A DNA stretch of 64,000 nucleotides, taken from Bradyrhizobium sp. 1. Lineage in GTDB: Bacteria > Pseudomonadota > Alphaproteobacteria > Rhizobiales > Xanthobacteraceae. Positions within the stretch are counted from its first letter, which is position 1. Each line of letters starts with the position of its first letter. Shown piece after piece: positions 26,221-35,378 of the stretch. The position numbers and the translations under genes are program-made. The stretch covers positions 248,494-312,493 of the forward strand of contig NZ_JADPJH010000018.1 in the NCBI RefSeq assembly GCF_023073315.1. The letters run 5' to 3'. The notes under the pieces are model-generated. The model saw only the letters and a program-made list of their open reading frames with translations. It did no database searches and was not told the DNA's origin.

Positions 26221-27159
26221 TCAGCTCTTGTCGTGCACCCAGCGGCCGAGCAGATGATGCGCAATCGCAAACGGATGCGGGCCGGCGAGCCCGTCCGGAT
26301 GCGTCCGCGTCAGCATCAGCGCGGCCTCCTCGCGCGTGAACCAGCGCGCATCCTCGAGTTCGGAATGGTCGACGACGATGTCCTCGCTCACGGCCCGCGC
26401 ACTGCAGCCGATCATCAACGACGACGGATAGGGCCAGGGCTGGGTCATGTAATACTGCACGTCGGTGCACCTGATGCCTGATTCTTCGAGGATCTCTCGG
26501 CGCACCGCGTCCTCAATGGTCTCGGCGGCTTCGACGAAGCCGGCGAGGCAGGAATACATGCCGGGTGGAAACTGCTTCTGGCGGCCGAGCAGGCACTTCT
26601 CGCCAGAGGCGACGTGCATGATCACGACAGGGTCAGTCCGCGGGAAATGCTCGGCCTTGCAGCTCGGGCATTCGCGCTTCCAGCCGCCTTCCTTCATCCC
26701 GCTGCGCGTGCCGCAATTGGCGCAATAGCCGTGGCGCTGATGCCAGCTCACCATCGACTTCGCCATCGCGATGGCCGAGAGCTCCTGTGGCGGGATCGCG
26801 CCCTGCATCGCCATGCCGCGCAACTCGGTGACGGTGTAGTCCTCGCGGCCGATCAGCTTTTCGGCCGCGGCCTGCGGCATGCCCATGCCGAACACCGCCG
26901 CGCCGTCGCGCAGGCCGAGGAAAATCGTGCCGGGATTGGCGCCGCACTTCGTCGCTTCGTCGATCGAGAGCAACGCGCGCACTTTCTCGCCCTCGCGCTT
27001 CACAAGCAATGAGTCACGATAGACCACGTAGGCGCGCGAGGACGGCTTCTGTTCCAGCGCGAACAGCTTTTCATCGTCGCGGCGCAGATGTGCGGCGCGG
27101 TCGAGAATGTTGGTGACAAAGGCCGGCTGCCCCAGCGGAAACGAGTCGAATGCTGACAT
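26221..27159 (-). CDS. nudC: NAD(+) diphosphatase
   Basis: A 312-residue Nudix hydrolase that cleaves NADH/NAD to NMN and AMP and can remove NAD caps from RNA. The zinc ribbon is CANCGTRSG with CPSCKAEHFPRTDP, the Nudix box is GFVEAAETIEDAVRREILEE with the following SGI, and the NudC array is TQPWPYPSS (SQPWPFPxS in E. coli). An N-terminal NUDIX-like domain precedes them. The ATG at 27159 (MSAFDSFPLG) was preferred to that at 27174. It starts 11 bases after the HIT gene stop. Confidence 0.93.
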   Translation of the reverse strand: MSAFDSFPLGQPAFVTNILDRAAHLRRDDEKLFALEQKPSSRAYVVYRDSLLVKREGEKVRALLSIDEATKCGANPGTIFLGLRDGAAVFGMGMPQAAAEKLIGREDYTVTELRGMAMQGAIPPQELSAIAMAKSMVSWHQRHGYCANCGTRSGMKEGGWKRECPSCKAEHFPRTDPVVIMHVASGEKCLLGRQKQFPPGMYSCLAGFVEAAETIEDAVRREILEESGIRCTDVQYYMTQPWPYPSSLMIGCSARAVSEDIVVDHSELEDARWFTREEAALMLTRTHPDGLAGPHPFAIAHHLLGRWVHDKS

Positions 27160-27170
27160 TTCTTGTTCTT

Positions 27171-27590
27171 TCAACCCAACCAGATTTTTCGGCGAAGCGC
27201 GCTGATGAAATTCTGCACCTCGGTGGCGTCATGCGCGAGGGGCTTCATCACGCCCCACACCGGCCGCGGCCAGGCGGCGTCACCGGTGCGGCGCGCGATG
27301 ATGTGGACGTGAAGCTGCGGCACCAAATTGCCGAGCGCCGCGATATTGAGCTTGTCGCATTGGGTGATCTCCTTCAGCGCGCGCGAGACCCGGGAGATCT
27401 CGGTCATCAGCTGCGCCTGCTGTACCTCGTCGAGATCGATGATCTCGACCGCATCAGTGCGCCGCGGCACCAGCAGCAGCCAGGGATAATGCGCGTCCTT
27501 GATGACCAGCACCTTCGACAGCGGCAGATCGCCGATGTCGATGGTGTCCTCTTTCAGGCGGGAGTGCAGCGACCAGTCGGGTTCGGGCAT
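27171..27590 (-). CDS. HIT family protein
   Basis: A 139-residue histidine-triad nucleotide hydrolase. The core is PQLHVHIIARR: against HxHxHxx, the first His is Gln while the nucleophilic and third His remain, as in some GalT-like and rhizobial HIT proteins. The trailing WPRPVWG is typical of this bacterial subgroup, which may hydrolyse dinucleoside polyphosphates. The ATG at 27590 was chosen (MPEPDWSLHSRLKED). It leads a likely HIT-nudC-kinase transcript. Confidence 0.85.
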   Translation of the reverse strand: MPEPDWSLHSRLKEDTIDIGDLPLSKVLVIKDAHYPWLLLVPRRTDAVEIIDLDEVQQAQLMTEISRVSRALKEITQCDKLNIAALGNLVPQLHVHIIARRTGDAAWPRPVWGVMKPLAHDATEVQNFISALRRKIWLG

Positions 27591-27683
27591 ATGCGTTTCC
27601 GGATGGCCCGATGGGGTCGGGCTTGTTTGGCCGGACCATACGATACGGATTTGGTGAGGGGAAGGATTGGGCCACGCTGTCAG

Positions 27684-27737
27684 CGCATACTCGGTCGTCG
27701 TCCCGGGTCTGTGCCGACGCTTGTCCGGGATGACAGC
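27684..27737. repeat. Palindromic repeat (CGTCGTCCCGGG..CCGGGATGACAGCG)
   Basis: CGTCGTCCCGGGTCTGTGCC faces GCTTGTCCGGGATGACAGCG, a short member of the repeat family at 16738. It lies between the HIT gene and the enolase-superfamily gene. Confidence 0.5.
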
Positions 27738-27748
27738 GAGGGTGTGGC

Positions 27749-28876
27749 TTACGCCGCCGCAAGCACGCGCGCATTGGCGCGGACGGAGGCTTCGCTCACG
27801 CGAATGCCGAGGCCAGGACCGTCCGGCACGACCACATGACCGGCGCGGTTGGCGACGCGCTCTTCCAGCACGTCCTCGGTCAGCACGTGATGCGGCATGT
27901 AGAATTCGCAGCCGAGCGAGATGCCCGGCGTTGCCGCGATCAGTTGCGTGCCGGCGGCAAGTCCGATGCCGCCCTCCCACAGCGTGCCGCCATAGCCGGG
28001 CAGGCCGGCGATGTCGGCGATCGCCATGATCGCCTGCGCCTCGAACAGGCCGCCGGCCTTCATCAGCTTGATCGAGACGGCGTCGGCCGCCTCGCGGCGC
28101 ACCACCTCCATCATGTCGCGGCGGTCGAAACAGCTTTCGTCGGCGAGCACCGGCGTTTCCAGCGCTGCGGTCAGCTGCGCCATCATTTCGAGATATTTGC
28201 GCGGCACCGGTTGCTCGATGAAGGTCGGTGCAAACTCTTCGACATCGCGCAAGATCTTGATGGCTCCGAACGGCGCCAGCGCCTGGTTGTAGTCGACGCG
28301 CAGATCGACCTTGTCGCCGAATTCTTTCCGGATCGCTTCGAGGTGATCGAGGTCCTCGCGATGCGGTTTGACGCCGGTCTTGACCTTGTAGATGAAATTG
28401 CCATCAGGAACCATTTTTCGCATCCGCTCGAGATCGGCGGAAAAATCCGGATCGGCGATCGAGAACGACAGCGGGATGGTGTCGCGCACGCGGCCGCCGA
28501 GCAGGTCGGCGACCGACAGCCCCGACGACTTGCCGACGATGTCGAGCAGCGCCATTTCGATCGCGACTTTTGCTTCGGCATGGCCGACCAGCGCGCGGTC
28601 GAGCTCCGCCATCAGCGCGCGGATGCGGCGGACGGGTTTGCCGAGCACGATGGGCCTTAAGTAGATGTCGAGCGCGGAGAAGGCCGCTTCCGGCGTTCCC
28701 GTAAAGACCTCCCACGGTGCCGCTTCGCCCCAGCCGATCACGCCGTCGCTCGCGGTGAGCTCGATCAGCACGCGCTTCACCGTGCCCTTGACGTTGCCGA
28801 CGCCCTGGAGGCGCGCCATCTTGATCGGGCTTTCGATCAGGAACAGCCTGAGACGTTGGACGGTTGCTTCGGTCAT
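27749..28876 (-). CDS. Enolase superfamily enzyme, muconate-lactonizing (MLE) subgroup
   Basis: A 375-residue TIM-barrel enzyme with all catalytic positions of the MLE subgroup: KxK (K164, K166 in YKVKTG), metal ligands D195, E221 and D246 (RVDYNQ, FIEQPVP, LADES), and the opposite lysine K270 in SIKLMKAGG. Possible reactions are cycloisomerisation of muconates, dipeptide or N-acyl amino acid epimerisation, or dehydration; the sequence alone does not decide. Its start overlaps the SDR stop by four bases, and ABC transporter genes lie upstream, so the substrate may be imported by that transporter. Confidence 0.87.
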   Translation of the reverse strand: MTEATVQRLRLFLIESPIKMARLQGVGNVKGTVKRVLIELTASDGVIGWGEAAPWEVFTGTPEAAFSALDIYLRPIVLGKPVRRIRALMAELDRALVGHAEAKVAIEMALLDIVGKSSGLSVADLLGGRVRDTIPLSFSIADPDFSADLERMRKMVPDGNFIYKVKTGVKPHREDLDHLEAIRKEFGDKVDLRVDYNQALAPFGAIKILRDVEEFAPTFIEQPVPRKYLEMMAQLTAALETPVLADESCFDRRDMMEVVRREAADAVSIKLMKAGGLFEAQAIMAIADIAGLPGYGGTLWEGGIGLAAGTQLIAATPGISLGCEFYMPHHVLTEDVLEERVANRAGHVVVPDGPGLGIRVSEASVRANARVLAAA

Positions 28877-29628
28877 GTCAGGCCTCCATCGACGTGCCAG
28901 ACCTGGCCGGTGACGTAAGATGCTTTTGCGGATGCCAGGAAGGCGATGATCTCGGCCACTTCCTTCGGCCGCCCGCGGCGGCGCATCGGGATCAGCGCTT
29001 CGGTCGCCGCGATCTGCTCGGGCGACAGCCGGCTTTCACTCGGCTTGTCCTTGACGATGAGGCCGGGCGAAACCGCGTTGACGGTGATGCCGTCTTTCGC
29101 AAGCTCGACCGCAGTGAGGCGTACCAGTGTTTCCAGCGCGGAGCGGCTCGCGGCCGTTGCCGCGAAGGGCGCGAATTCGGGCCGGATCGCGTGTGCCACG
29201 AAGGACGATACCGCGACGATGCGTGCGTCTTGTCCCGCACGCAGGAGCGGAAGTGCGGCATCGACCAGTCGCGTGAAGGCCAGCGCAGATTCGTCCATCG
29301 CCTGCCGGAACTGATCCGCCGGCGTGCCGATGGCGCTGCCGCGGCGGGCATGGCCGCCGACGAGAATCAATCCGTCGAGCCGGCCGAAGGCGCCTTGCGC
29401 GGCGGCGATGGCGGCGGTGGCCGCTCGCTCCTCGGCGAGGTCGCCGAGGCACTTTGCGACGTCTGCACCTTTCGCTTCGGCTTCCGCGGCGGTGGTGTCG
29501 AGACCTTCCGCGTTCGAGCGCGTGTGCAGCAGCAGCGCGGTGCCGGGCACCGCGAGCAATTTTGCGGTGGCGCGGCCGATGCCGCTGGCGGCACCGGTGA
29601 CGAGATAAACGCGGTCGATATCAGGCAT
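28873..29628 (-). CDS. SDR family protein with altered catalytic residues
   Basis: A 251-residue Rossmann protein: [10 protein letters not shown] at 11-20 is the dinucleotide-binding loop, VSS at 140-142 holds the catalytic serine position, and VSPGLI and [12 protein letters not shown] are usual C-terminal SDR motifs. The YxxxK pair is missing: the segment [14 protein letters not shown] places T158 for Tyr and R162 for Lys, and NNAG is replaced by VGGH. It may be a divergent or catalytically inactive member. It is tightly packed, overlapping the ATPase gene by one base and the enolase-superfamily gene by four. Confidence 0.83.
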   Translation of the reverse strand: MPDIDRVYLVTGAASGIGRATAKLLAVPGTALLLHTRSNAEGLDTTAAEAEAKGADVAKCLGDLAEERAATAAIAAAQGAFGRLDGLILVGGHARRGSAIGTPADQFRQAMDESALAFTRLVDAALPLLRAGQDARIVAVSSFVAHAIRPEFAPFAATAASRSALETLVRLTAVELAKDGITVNAVSPGLIVKDKPSESRLSPEQIAATEALIPMRRRGRPKEVAEIIAFLASAKASYVTGQVWHVDGGLT

Positions 29629-30422
29629 CAGGATACTGCATTGGCCGGCGGCAGCGCGCCGGTGCGGTGGAAATGGCTGAGGAAGGCACGCGTCGCGGCT
29701 TCCTGTGGGTTGTCGATCACCTGTCGCGCGGGGCCTTCCTCGACGACGACGCCGTCGCGCATGAAGATGAGGCGGTCGGCGACTTCGCGGGCGAAGGCGA
29801 TCTCGTGGGTGACGATCACCATGGTCATGCCCTCCGAGGCTAGCTGCTGGATCACGTTGAGCACCTCGCCGACGAGCTCGGGATCGAGCGCCGAGGTGGC
29901 CTCGTCGAACAGCATCACATCCGGCTCCATCGCCAGCGCGCGCGCGATCGCGACGCGCTGCTTCTGTCCGCCCGAGAGCGTCGCCGGATATTGGTCGGCT
30001 TTTTCCGCGAGCCCGACTTTTGCAAGCTGCGCCCGCGCGAGTTTTTCGGCGTCAGCCTTGGCCATACGCCGCACCGTGACCGGCCCCTCCATCACGTTCT
30101 GGAGCGTCGTCATGTGCGGGAACAGATTGAAATGCTGAAACACCATGCCGGTGGTGGCGCGGAATTTTGCCAGTGTCTTCACGCCTGGCAGCTTCGAGCC
30201 GTCGCCGAACGCAAAGCTTGTATCGCCGACACGGACGCTGCCGCCGTCGGGTACGACCAGCAGATTGATGCAGCGGAGCAAGGTCGACTTGCCCGAGCCG
30301 GATGGGCCGATCAGCGCGACCACGCCGCCCTTGGCGACGTCGAGGCTGATGCTCTTCAAAACCTCGTTGCTGCCGAAGCTCTTGCGCAAGGCCCTGATCT
30401 CGATTTTTGCAGTCTCGCTCAT
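29628..30422 (-). CDS. Polar amino acid-type ABC transporter ATP-binding protein
   Basis: A 264-residue ABC ATPase. Walker A is GPSGSGKST, the Q-loop region is [14 protein letters not shown], the signature is [15 protein letters not shown], Walker B is [11 protein letters not shown] and the switch His is VTHE. The HFNLFPHMT pattern is that of the GlnQ/HisP polar amino acid family. It would energise uptake through the adjoining permease. It overlaps the permease gene by four bases. Confidence 0.92.
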   Translation of the reverse strand: MSETAKIEIRALRKSFGSNEVLKSISLDVAKGGVVALIGPSGSGKSTLLRCINLLVVPDGGSVRVGDTSFAFGDGSKLPGVKTLAKFRATTGMVFQHFNLFPHMTTLQNVMEGPVTVRRMAKADAEKLARAQLAKVGLAEKADQYPATLSGGQKQRVAIARALAMEPDVMLFDEATSALDPELVGEVLNVIQQLASEGMTMVIVTHEIAFAREVADRLIFMRDGVVVEEGPARQVIDNPQEAATRAFLSHFHRTGALPPANAVS

Positions 30423-31081
30423 TCGCCGACCGCCAGTCGCTTCTCGCCGCGGCGGACGAGGATGGTCAGGGGAATCAGGATCGCCGCATAGGCGACCGCG
30501 ACGGCAGTGTAGGTCTCGAGCGGCCGGTAGCTGTCATGGGCGGCGACCTGGCTCTGATAGACCAGATCGGGCACGGCCAGCACCGAGACCAGCGAGGTGT
30601 TCTTGAACTGGATGATCGACTGGTTCATCAGCGCCGGGATCATGCGCTTGATCGCCTGCGGCAGCACGATACGCCGCATGCTCTGGATAGGCGTCATGCC
30701 GAGCGCGGCACCGGCTTCGGACTGGCCCTTGTCGATCGAGATGATGCCGCCGCGGATGATCTCCGAATAGAACGAGCCGCCATAGAGCGAGAGCGCCAGC
30801 GCCGAAGCCGTGATCGGCGTCATGTCGATGCCGGCCAGGATCGGCAGCGCGTAATAGAACCAGATCAGCTGCACCAGGATCGGCGTGCAGCGGAACGCCT
30901 CGATGAAGGTGAGCGCGATCATCCGCACCGCTCTGAAGCGCGACAGGGTGCCGAACGCGCCGAACAGGCCGAACACGAGACCGAGTATGACGATGACCAC
31001 GGTAAAGCCGACCGTGACGCCGAGCCCGTTGAGAAAGAGCCAGCGATAGCTCCAGAGGATGCCGAAGTCCCATTGATACAT
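30419..31081 (-). CDS. Polar amino acid-type ABC transporter permease
   Basis: A 220-residue inner-membrane protein with about five hydrophobic segments. The HisMQ-type features are [20 protein letters not shown] and the EAA loop [20 protein letters not shown]. It probably acts as a homodimer since no second permease is present. Its start is separated by a 223-base repeat-filled gap from the binding-protein gene, while downstream genes overlap it. Confidence 0.91.
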   Translation of the reverse strand: MYQWDFGILWSYRWLFLNGLGVTVGFTVVIVILGLVFGLFGAFGTLSRFRAVRMIALTFIEAFRCTPILVQLIWFYYALPILAGIDMTPITASALALSLYGGSFYSEIIRGGIISIDKGQSEAGAALGMTPIQSMRRIVLPQAIKRMIPALMNQSIIQFKNTSLVSVLAVPDLVYQSQVAAHDSYRPLETYTAVAVAYAAILIPLTILVRRGEKRLAVGE

Positions 31082-31135
31082 GTCTTGCGGACCTCAGCCG
31101 TAAAATAGCTTGGAAAGTTCGTGCCGCATGCCCAG

Positions 31136-31262
31136 TGCACCTCTCCCGCTTGCGGGAGAGGTCGGCGCGCAGCGCCGGGTGAGGGCTCTATCCACTGGGG
31201 GAGTCTTGCCAGCGGAGACACCCTCACCCCAGCCCTCTCCCGCAAGCGGGAGAGGGAGTGCA
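31136..31262. repeat. Palindromic repeat between binding-protein and permease genes
   Basis: CACCTCTCCCGCTTGCGGGA and its mirror CTCTCCCGCAAGCGGGAGAG enclose GCCGGGTGAGGGCTC and ACACCCTCACCCCAG. Two strong hairpins would form in the transcript, where they may protect the binding-protein mRNA and lower permease expression. Confidence 0.7.
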
Positions 31263-31304
31263 GCGGGATTTGTGGATCGAGCTCGGCCCAATCTAACAAC
31301 GCCC

Positions 31305-32159
31305 TTACAACGAAACGCCCGGCGGAATGTCTGCCTCGGTCACGCCCACCAGCTCCATGTTGGTGATGATCGCGTTGCGGATGAAGCCGAGGCCCTTGTT
31401 GAAGTCGATCCAGGTGTTGACGTAGTCGCGGAAGGTTTTGTCGTTCTCGCGGCGGAAGCCGGCATTCGACGTCGTCGCGAAGATCGGCGTCGGCAGCACG
31501 AACTGGCCGAGCGAGGGGTTCTTCTTCAGCACCGTCAGCGACAGCATGGTGATCAGGCACTGCGCGTCGACGCGGCCGGTCTGGAGCGCGGCGGTAGCGT
31601 CGTCGGCGGTCTTCAGGCGCGAGATCTGCGCCTTCGGCGTCAGGCGGCTGACGACCTGGTCGTGCGACGAGCCCTGGTCCACGGCGATCTTGACGTCGGG
31701 CGAGTTCAGCTCGGCCCATGATTTCGGCTTGAAATCCTTCTTGCAGAGGATGCCGAAGGCGTTGTTGAAGACCGGCACCGAGAAGTCGACGACGAGCGCG
31801 CGCTTCGGGGTCGGGTTGAGGCCGAAGAAGATGTCGATCTTGTTGGACTGAAGATCGAGCACCGAATTGCCCCAGGTGGTCTCGGTGATCTCGAGCTCGG
31901 CCTCCATGTCGTCGGCGAGCGCCTTGGCGATGTCGACGTAAAAGCCCTTCCACTGGCCGCTGGCGAGATCCTTCATGTAATAGGGCGCGCCGCCGCCGAC
32001 TGCGCCGATCCGCATCTTCTTGCTGCGGCGGATGCGTGCGAAGGTCGATTCGTTCGGATCGGCGGCCTGGGCCACGGCCGGGGAGGCCAGCGCGCTCGCG
32101 GTCACCGCGCCGATGGCGCCAAGTCCGACAATCGATGCAACATCACGACGTGTAACCAT
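31305..32159 (-). CDS. ABC transporter substrate-binding protein (polar amino acid type)
   Basis: A 284-residue periplasmic protein of the SBP_bac_3 family. The signal region MVTRRDVASIVGLGAIGAVT is Tat-like with RR and ends near AVAQA. The mature part has MRIGAVGGGAPYYMKD, GFYVDIAKALADDM and IDIFFGLNPTPKRA, the usual ligand-binding order. The ATG at 32159 was chosen over that at 32207 because it places RR at the N-terminus. It is the first gene of the transporter/SDR/enolase module, and its ligand is unknown. Confidence 0.88.
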   Translation of the reverse strand: MVTRRDVASIVGLGAIGAVTASALASPAVAQAADPNESTFARIRRSKKMRIGAVGGGAPYYMKDLASGQWKGFYVDIAKALADDMEAELEITETTWGNSVLDLQSNKIDIFFGLNPTPKRALVVDFSVPVFNNAFGILCKKDFKPKSWAELNSPDVKIAVDQGSSHDQVVSRLTPKAQISRLKTADDATAALQTGRVDAQCLITMLSLTVLKKNPSLGQFVLPTPIFATTSNAGFRRENDKTFRDYVNTWIDFNKGLGFIRNAIITNMELVGVTEADIPPGVSL

Positions 32160-32307
32160 TAGAATCAATCGCTTTTCTGGTTGAAGAGGAGTTCCGGCAG
32201 CGTTCATACCAAGGCGGCCCTTTCAGTGAAAGCACAGCCTATCGGCTGGGCAGACCGTGAATTGCCCGGATGCTGGGCAAGCGGCAGTCGTTCGGGGTGA
32301 TCGCCGC

Positions 32308-32336
32308 TTGCTTTCCGCTCCCTTTGGCCCCAAATA
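32308..32336 (+). promoter_or_regulatory. Likely promoter of the SRP RNA gene
   Basis: TTGCTT (32308-32313), 17 bases, CAAATA (32331-32336), seven bases before the first paired base of the SRP RNA at 32343. Just upstream, TTGCCC-GGATGCT-GGGCAA (32262-32280) is an inverted repeat. Confidence 0.45.
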
Positions 32337-32342
32337 GGGACC

Positions 32343-32437
32343 GGGAGATTGGCGGTGGACGAGCCACTCGCCAACCGGGTCAGGTCCGGAAGGAAGCAGC
32401 CCTAACGAGGTCCGGATCGGGTCGCTCGTCAGTCTCC
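32343..32437 (+). ncRNA. ffs: Signal recognition particle RNA, small bacterial type (4.5S)
   Basis: The universal SRP core is plain: GGGTCAGGTCCGGAAGGAAG followed by CAGCC, with the GGAA tetraloop and the Ffh-binding internal loop. The 5' GGGAGATTGG pairs with the 3' CAGTCTCC, giving a single ~95-nt hairpin, the size of bacterial small SRP RNA. With Ffh it targets membrane proteins to SecYEG. A T-rich stretch (TTGTTTTTCC) shortly after probably ends transcription. Position ahead of dnaX is a common arrangement. Ends are accurate to a few bases. Confidence 0.93.
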
Positions 32438-32534
32438 TACTTGTTTTTCCGAGCGAATTGCGCCGGCGGGCCTCCTGCCAGCGCGCTCCTTTCCGCAAAC
32501 GCCGGCCGAGAGAGATTTCATTGCGGATCGACCG

Positions 32535-34379
32535 ATGAGCGACGCTGGCGCCCCTTCCAATTCTGATAGCGCCGGCCAGGCCGCTAACGCGCCTTACCGG
32601 GTTCTGGCGCGCAAATACCGCCCCTCCTCATTCGACGATCTGATCGGCCAGGAGGCCGTGGTCCGCACCGTCTCCAATGCGTTCGAGACCGGGCGGATTC
32701 CGCAGGCCTGGATCCTCACCGGCGTCCGCGGCGTCGGCAAGACCACCACGGCGCGTATCCTTGCCCGTGCGCTCAACTACGAGATGCCGGATGGCTCGGT
32801 GAAGGGCCCGACCGTCCATATGCCGACGCTCGGCGTGCATTGCCAGGCGATCATGGAAAGCCGGCACATGGACGTGCTGGAGATGGACGCGGCCTCGCAT
32901 ACCGGCGTCGACGATGTCCGCCAGATCAATGACAGCGTGCGCTATGCGCCGGCCAGCGCGCGCTACAAGGTCTACATCATCGACGAAGTCCACATGCTGT
33001 CGACGGCGGCGTTCAACGCCTTCCTGAAGACGCTGGAGGAACCGCCGGAGCACGCCAAATTCGTGTTCGCCACGACGGAGATCCGCAAGGTTCCGGTCAC
33101 GGTGTTGTCGCGCTGCCAGCGTTTTGACCTGCGCCGCGTCGAGGCCGACGTGCTGATGAAGCACCTCGCCAGCATTGCCGCCAAGGAAAACGTCGAGATC
33201 GAGCCGGAGGCACTCGGCATCATCGCGCGCGCGGCCGAAGGTTCCGTGCGCGATTCGCTGTCGCTGCTCGACCAGGCGATCGCGCATGCTGCAGGCAATG
33301 TGAAGGCTGATGCGGTCAGGCAGATGCTGGGCCTTGCCGATCGCACCCGTGTCATCGACCTGTTCGAATCGCTGGCGCGCGGCGATATCGCTGCCGCCTT
33401 CAAGGAGTTCCGCGACCAGTACGATGTCGGCGCCGATCCCATCGTCGTGCTCTCGGACCTTGCAGAGTTCGTCAATTTCGTCACCCGCGTGAAGATCGTG
33501 CCGGCGACCGCCGAAAACGTCGCCTATGGCGAGACCGAGCGCGTGCGCGCGAAGGATTTCGCCTCAAAAATCTCGATGCGCGTGCTGTCGCGGATGTGGC
33601 AGATGCTGCTCAAGGGTATCACCGAAGTGCAGGCCGCGACGCGGCCGGCTGCCGCCGCCGAGATGGTGCTGGTGCGCATCGCCTATGTCGCCGATCTGCC
33701 GACGCCGGACGAAGCCATCAGGATGCTGGAGCAGAATGGCGGCGGTTCGCCGGTCGTGAGTGGCGGCAGTGCTGCGCGCAGCAGCGCGCCGGCAGCGCCA
33801 ATGGCCGCTGCGGCGCCGGTTGCTTCTGCTGCGCCTGTTCGCATGCCGAATTCGTCGCCGTCAGCGTTCGGCGGTGGTGCGCGGCCGCAGATGGCGGCAC
33901 CCGCGCCGGATCCGCAAGCTGCGGCGGCCCCCCAGCTCCGCATCACGAGCTTCACCGAGCTCGTTGCGCTCGCCAGCCAGAAGCGCGATGTCATGACCAA
34001 GGGCGCGCTCGAAGGCGACATGCGCCTTGTCCGTTTCGAGGAGGGCCGGCTGGAAGTCGCGCTCGAGCCGAACGCCTCCAAGACCATGATCTCCGAGCTC
34101 GCGCGCAAGTTCGAGCAGTGGACCGGCCGCCGCTGGACCGTGATCGTATCAAATGAACAGGGTCAGCCGACGCTGCGTTCGGTCAACCAGGCGGCGAAGC
34201 AGGAACATGCGCGCTCTGCGGAGGCCGATCCGCGCGTGCAGGAGGTGCTGTCGCGCTTCCCCGGATCGAAGGTCGTCGAGGTCCGCAGGCTTGCCCCCGA
34301 GACGCCGGAATCCAATATTAACTCCGATTATGGCAGTGACGATCCGGTCGACGGTTCCGATGGCGACGACGATCTCTGA
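32535..34379 (+). CDS. dnaX: DNA polymerase III subunit gamma/tau
   Basis: A 614-residue clamp-loader ATPase. RPSSFDDLIGQEAVVRT opens the AAA+ domain, Walker A is GVRGVGKTTTAR, DExx is IIDEVHMLS and sensor 1 is ATTEIRKVPVTVLSRCQRFD. A Pro/Ala linker (~400-470) leads to the tau C-terminal domain (RITSFTELVALASQ). The zinc module normally between Walker A and B keeps only one Cys (GVHCQAI). I saw no slippery heptamer with a clear hairpin for gamma production. It heads dnaX-ybaB-recR. Confidence 0.94.
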   Translation: MSDAGAPSNSDSAGQAANAPYRVLARKYRPSSFDDLIGQEAVVRTVSNAFETGRIPQAWILTGVRGVGKTTTARILARALNYEMPDGSVKGPTVHMPTLGVHCQAIMESRHMDVLEMDAASHTGVDDVRQINDSVRYAPASARYKVYIIDEVHMLSTAAFNAFLKTLEEPPEHAKFVFATTEIRKVPVTVLSRCQRFDLRRVEADVLMKHLASIAAKENVEIEPEALGIIARAAEGSVRDSLSLLDQAIAHAAGNVKADAVRQMLGLADRTRVIDLFESLARGDIAAAFKEFRDQYDVGADPIVVLSDLAEFVNFVTRVKIVPATAENVAYGETERVRAKDFASKISMRVLSRMWQMLLKGITEVQAATRPAAAAEMVLVRIAYVADLPTPDEAIRMLEQNGGGSPVVSGGSAARSSAPAAPMAAAAPVASAAPVRMPNSSPSAFGGGARPQMAAPAPDPQAAAAPQLRITSFTELVALASQKRDVMTKGALEGDMRLVRFEEGRLEVALEPNASKTMISELARKFEQWTGRRWTVIVSNEQGQPTLRSVNQAAKQEHARSAEADPRVQEVLSRFPGSKVVEVRRLAPETPESNINSDYGSDDPVDGSDGDDDL

Positions 34380-34427
34380 GCCAGGCTTTTTCAAGGACGA
34401 ACACACGCACTTTGAGGACAAGAACTC

Positions 34428-34748
34428 ATGGCTGACTTTCTCGGCATGATGAAGCAGGCGGCGCAGCTGCAATCCAAGATGCAGGAGATGCAGGAGCAGC
34501 TCGGCAATGTGGAAGTCGAAGGCATCTCCGGCGGCGGTCTCGTCGCCGTGCGCATGACGGCGAAGATGGACGTCAAGGGCGTGAAGATCGATCCCTCGCT
34601 GATGAAGCCGGAAGAGAGCGAGGTGCTGGAAGACCTGCTCGTGACGGCGTTCGGCGATGCCCGCCGCAAGGCGGAGACGGCGATGCAGGAGAAGATGCAG
34701 TCGCTCACCGGTGGGCTCGGCCTGCCGCCGGGGCTGTTCGGCCAGTAA
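34428..34748 (+). CDS. YbaB/EbfC family nucleoid-associated protein
   Basis: A 106-residue DNA-binding protein of the EbfC fold: [20 protein letters not shown], then [18 protein letters not shown] and [14 protein letters not shown]. Dimers bind DNA and shape the nucleoid. It sits between dnaX and recR, its standard place, 48 bases after dnaX and one base before the recR start. Confidence 0.93.
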   Translation: MADFLGMMKQAAQLQSKMQEMQEQLGNVEVEGISGGGLVAVRMTAKMDVKGVKIDPSLMKPEESEVLEDLLVTAFGDARRKAETAMQEKMQSLTGGLGLPPGLFGQ

Positions 34749-34749
34749 T

Positions 34750-35352
34750 ATGGGCGCGGTTGCAGGTCCTGAAATCGAGCGGCTGGTCCAGCTTCTCGCA
34801 CGGCTGCCGGGGCTCGGCCCGCGCTCCGCGCGGCGCGCGGCGCTGCATCTGATCAAGAAGCGCGAAGCGCTGATGATGCCACTGACGTCGGCCTTGCAGG
34901 TCGCGCTCGAGAAGGTTGAGGTCTGCAAGACCTGCGGCAACATCGACACCCAAAATCCCTGCACGGTCTGCATCGACCCGACGCGTGATCCTGCCATCAT
35001 CGTCGTCGTCGCCGACGTCGCCGATCTCTGGGCGCTGGAGCGGGCCAATGCGACCCAGGGGCGCTATCACGTGCTGGGCGCGACCTTGTCGCCGCTCGAC
35101 GGTGTCGGTCCGCAGGATCTCACTATCGACGCGCTGGTCGCGCGTGCCCACGCTGCAGAGGTGCACGAGATCATTCTTGCGCTGAATGCGACAGTCGACG
35201 GCCAGACCACGGCCCACTACATCACCGACCTGCTTCAGGACGCCAACGTAAAAGTAACCCGGTTAGCGCACGGTGTGCCTGTTGGTGGCGAGCTTGATTA
35301 TCTCGACGAAGGTACGCTATCGGCCGCGATGCGGCAGCGGACCCTGTTCTAG
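34750..35352 (+). CDS. recR: Recombination mediator protein RecR
   Basis: A 200-residue RecFOR pathway protein. The helix-hairpin-helix is [19 protein letters not shown], the zinc finger is [16 protein letters not shown], and the Toprim domain holds [20 protein letters not shown]. The first Toprim acidic residue is Ala here ([14 protein letters not shown]. coli has VVE), though RecR is not known to need it for catalysis. C-terminal [19 protein letters not shown] is typical. The ATG at 34750 begins one base after the ybaB stop. Confidence 0.93.
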   Translation: MGAVAGPEIERLVQLLARLPGLGPRSARRAALHLIKKREALMMPLTSALQVALEKVEVCKTCGNIDTQNPCTVCIDPTRDPAIIVVVADVADLWALERANATQGRYHVLGATLSPLDGVGPQDLTIDALVARAHAAEVHEIILALNATVDGQTTAHYITDLLQDANVKVTRLAHGVPVGGELDYLDEGTLSAAMRQRTLF

Positions 35353-35378
35353 CCACCCAGACCTACGGAACGGACGAC

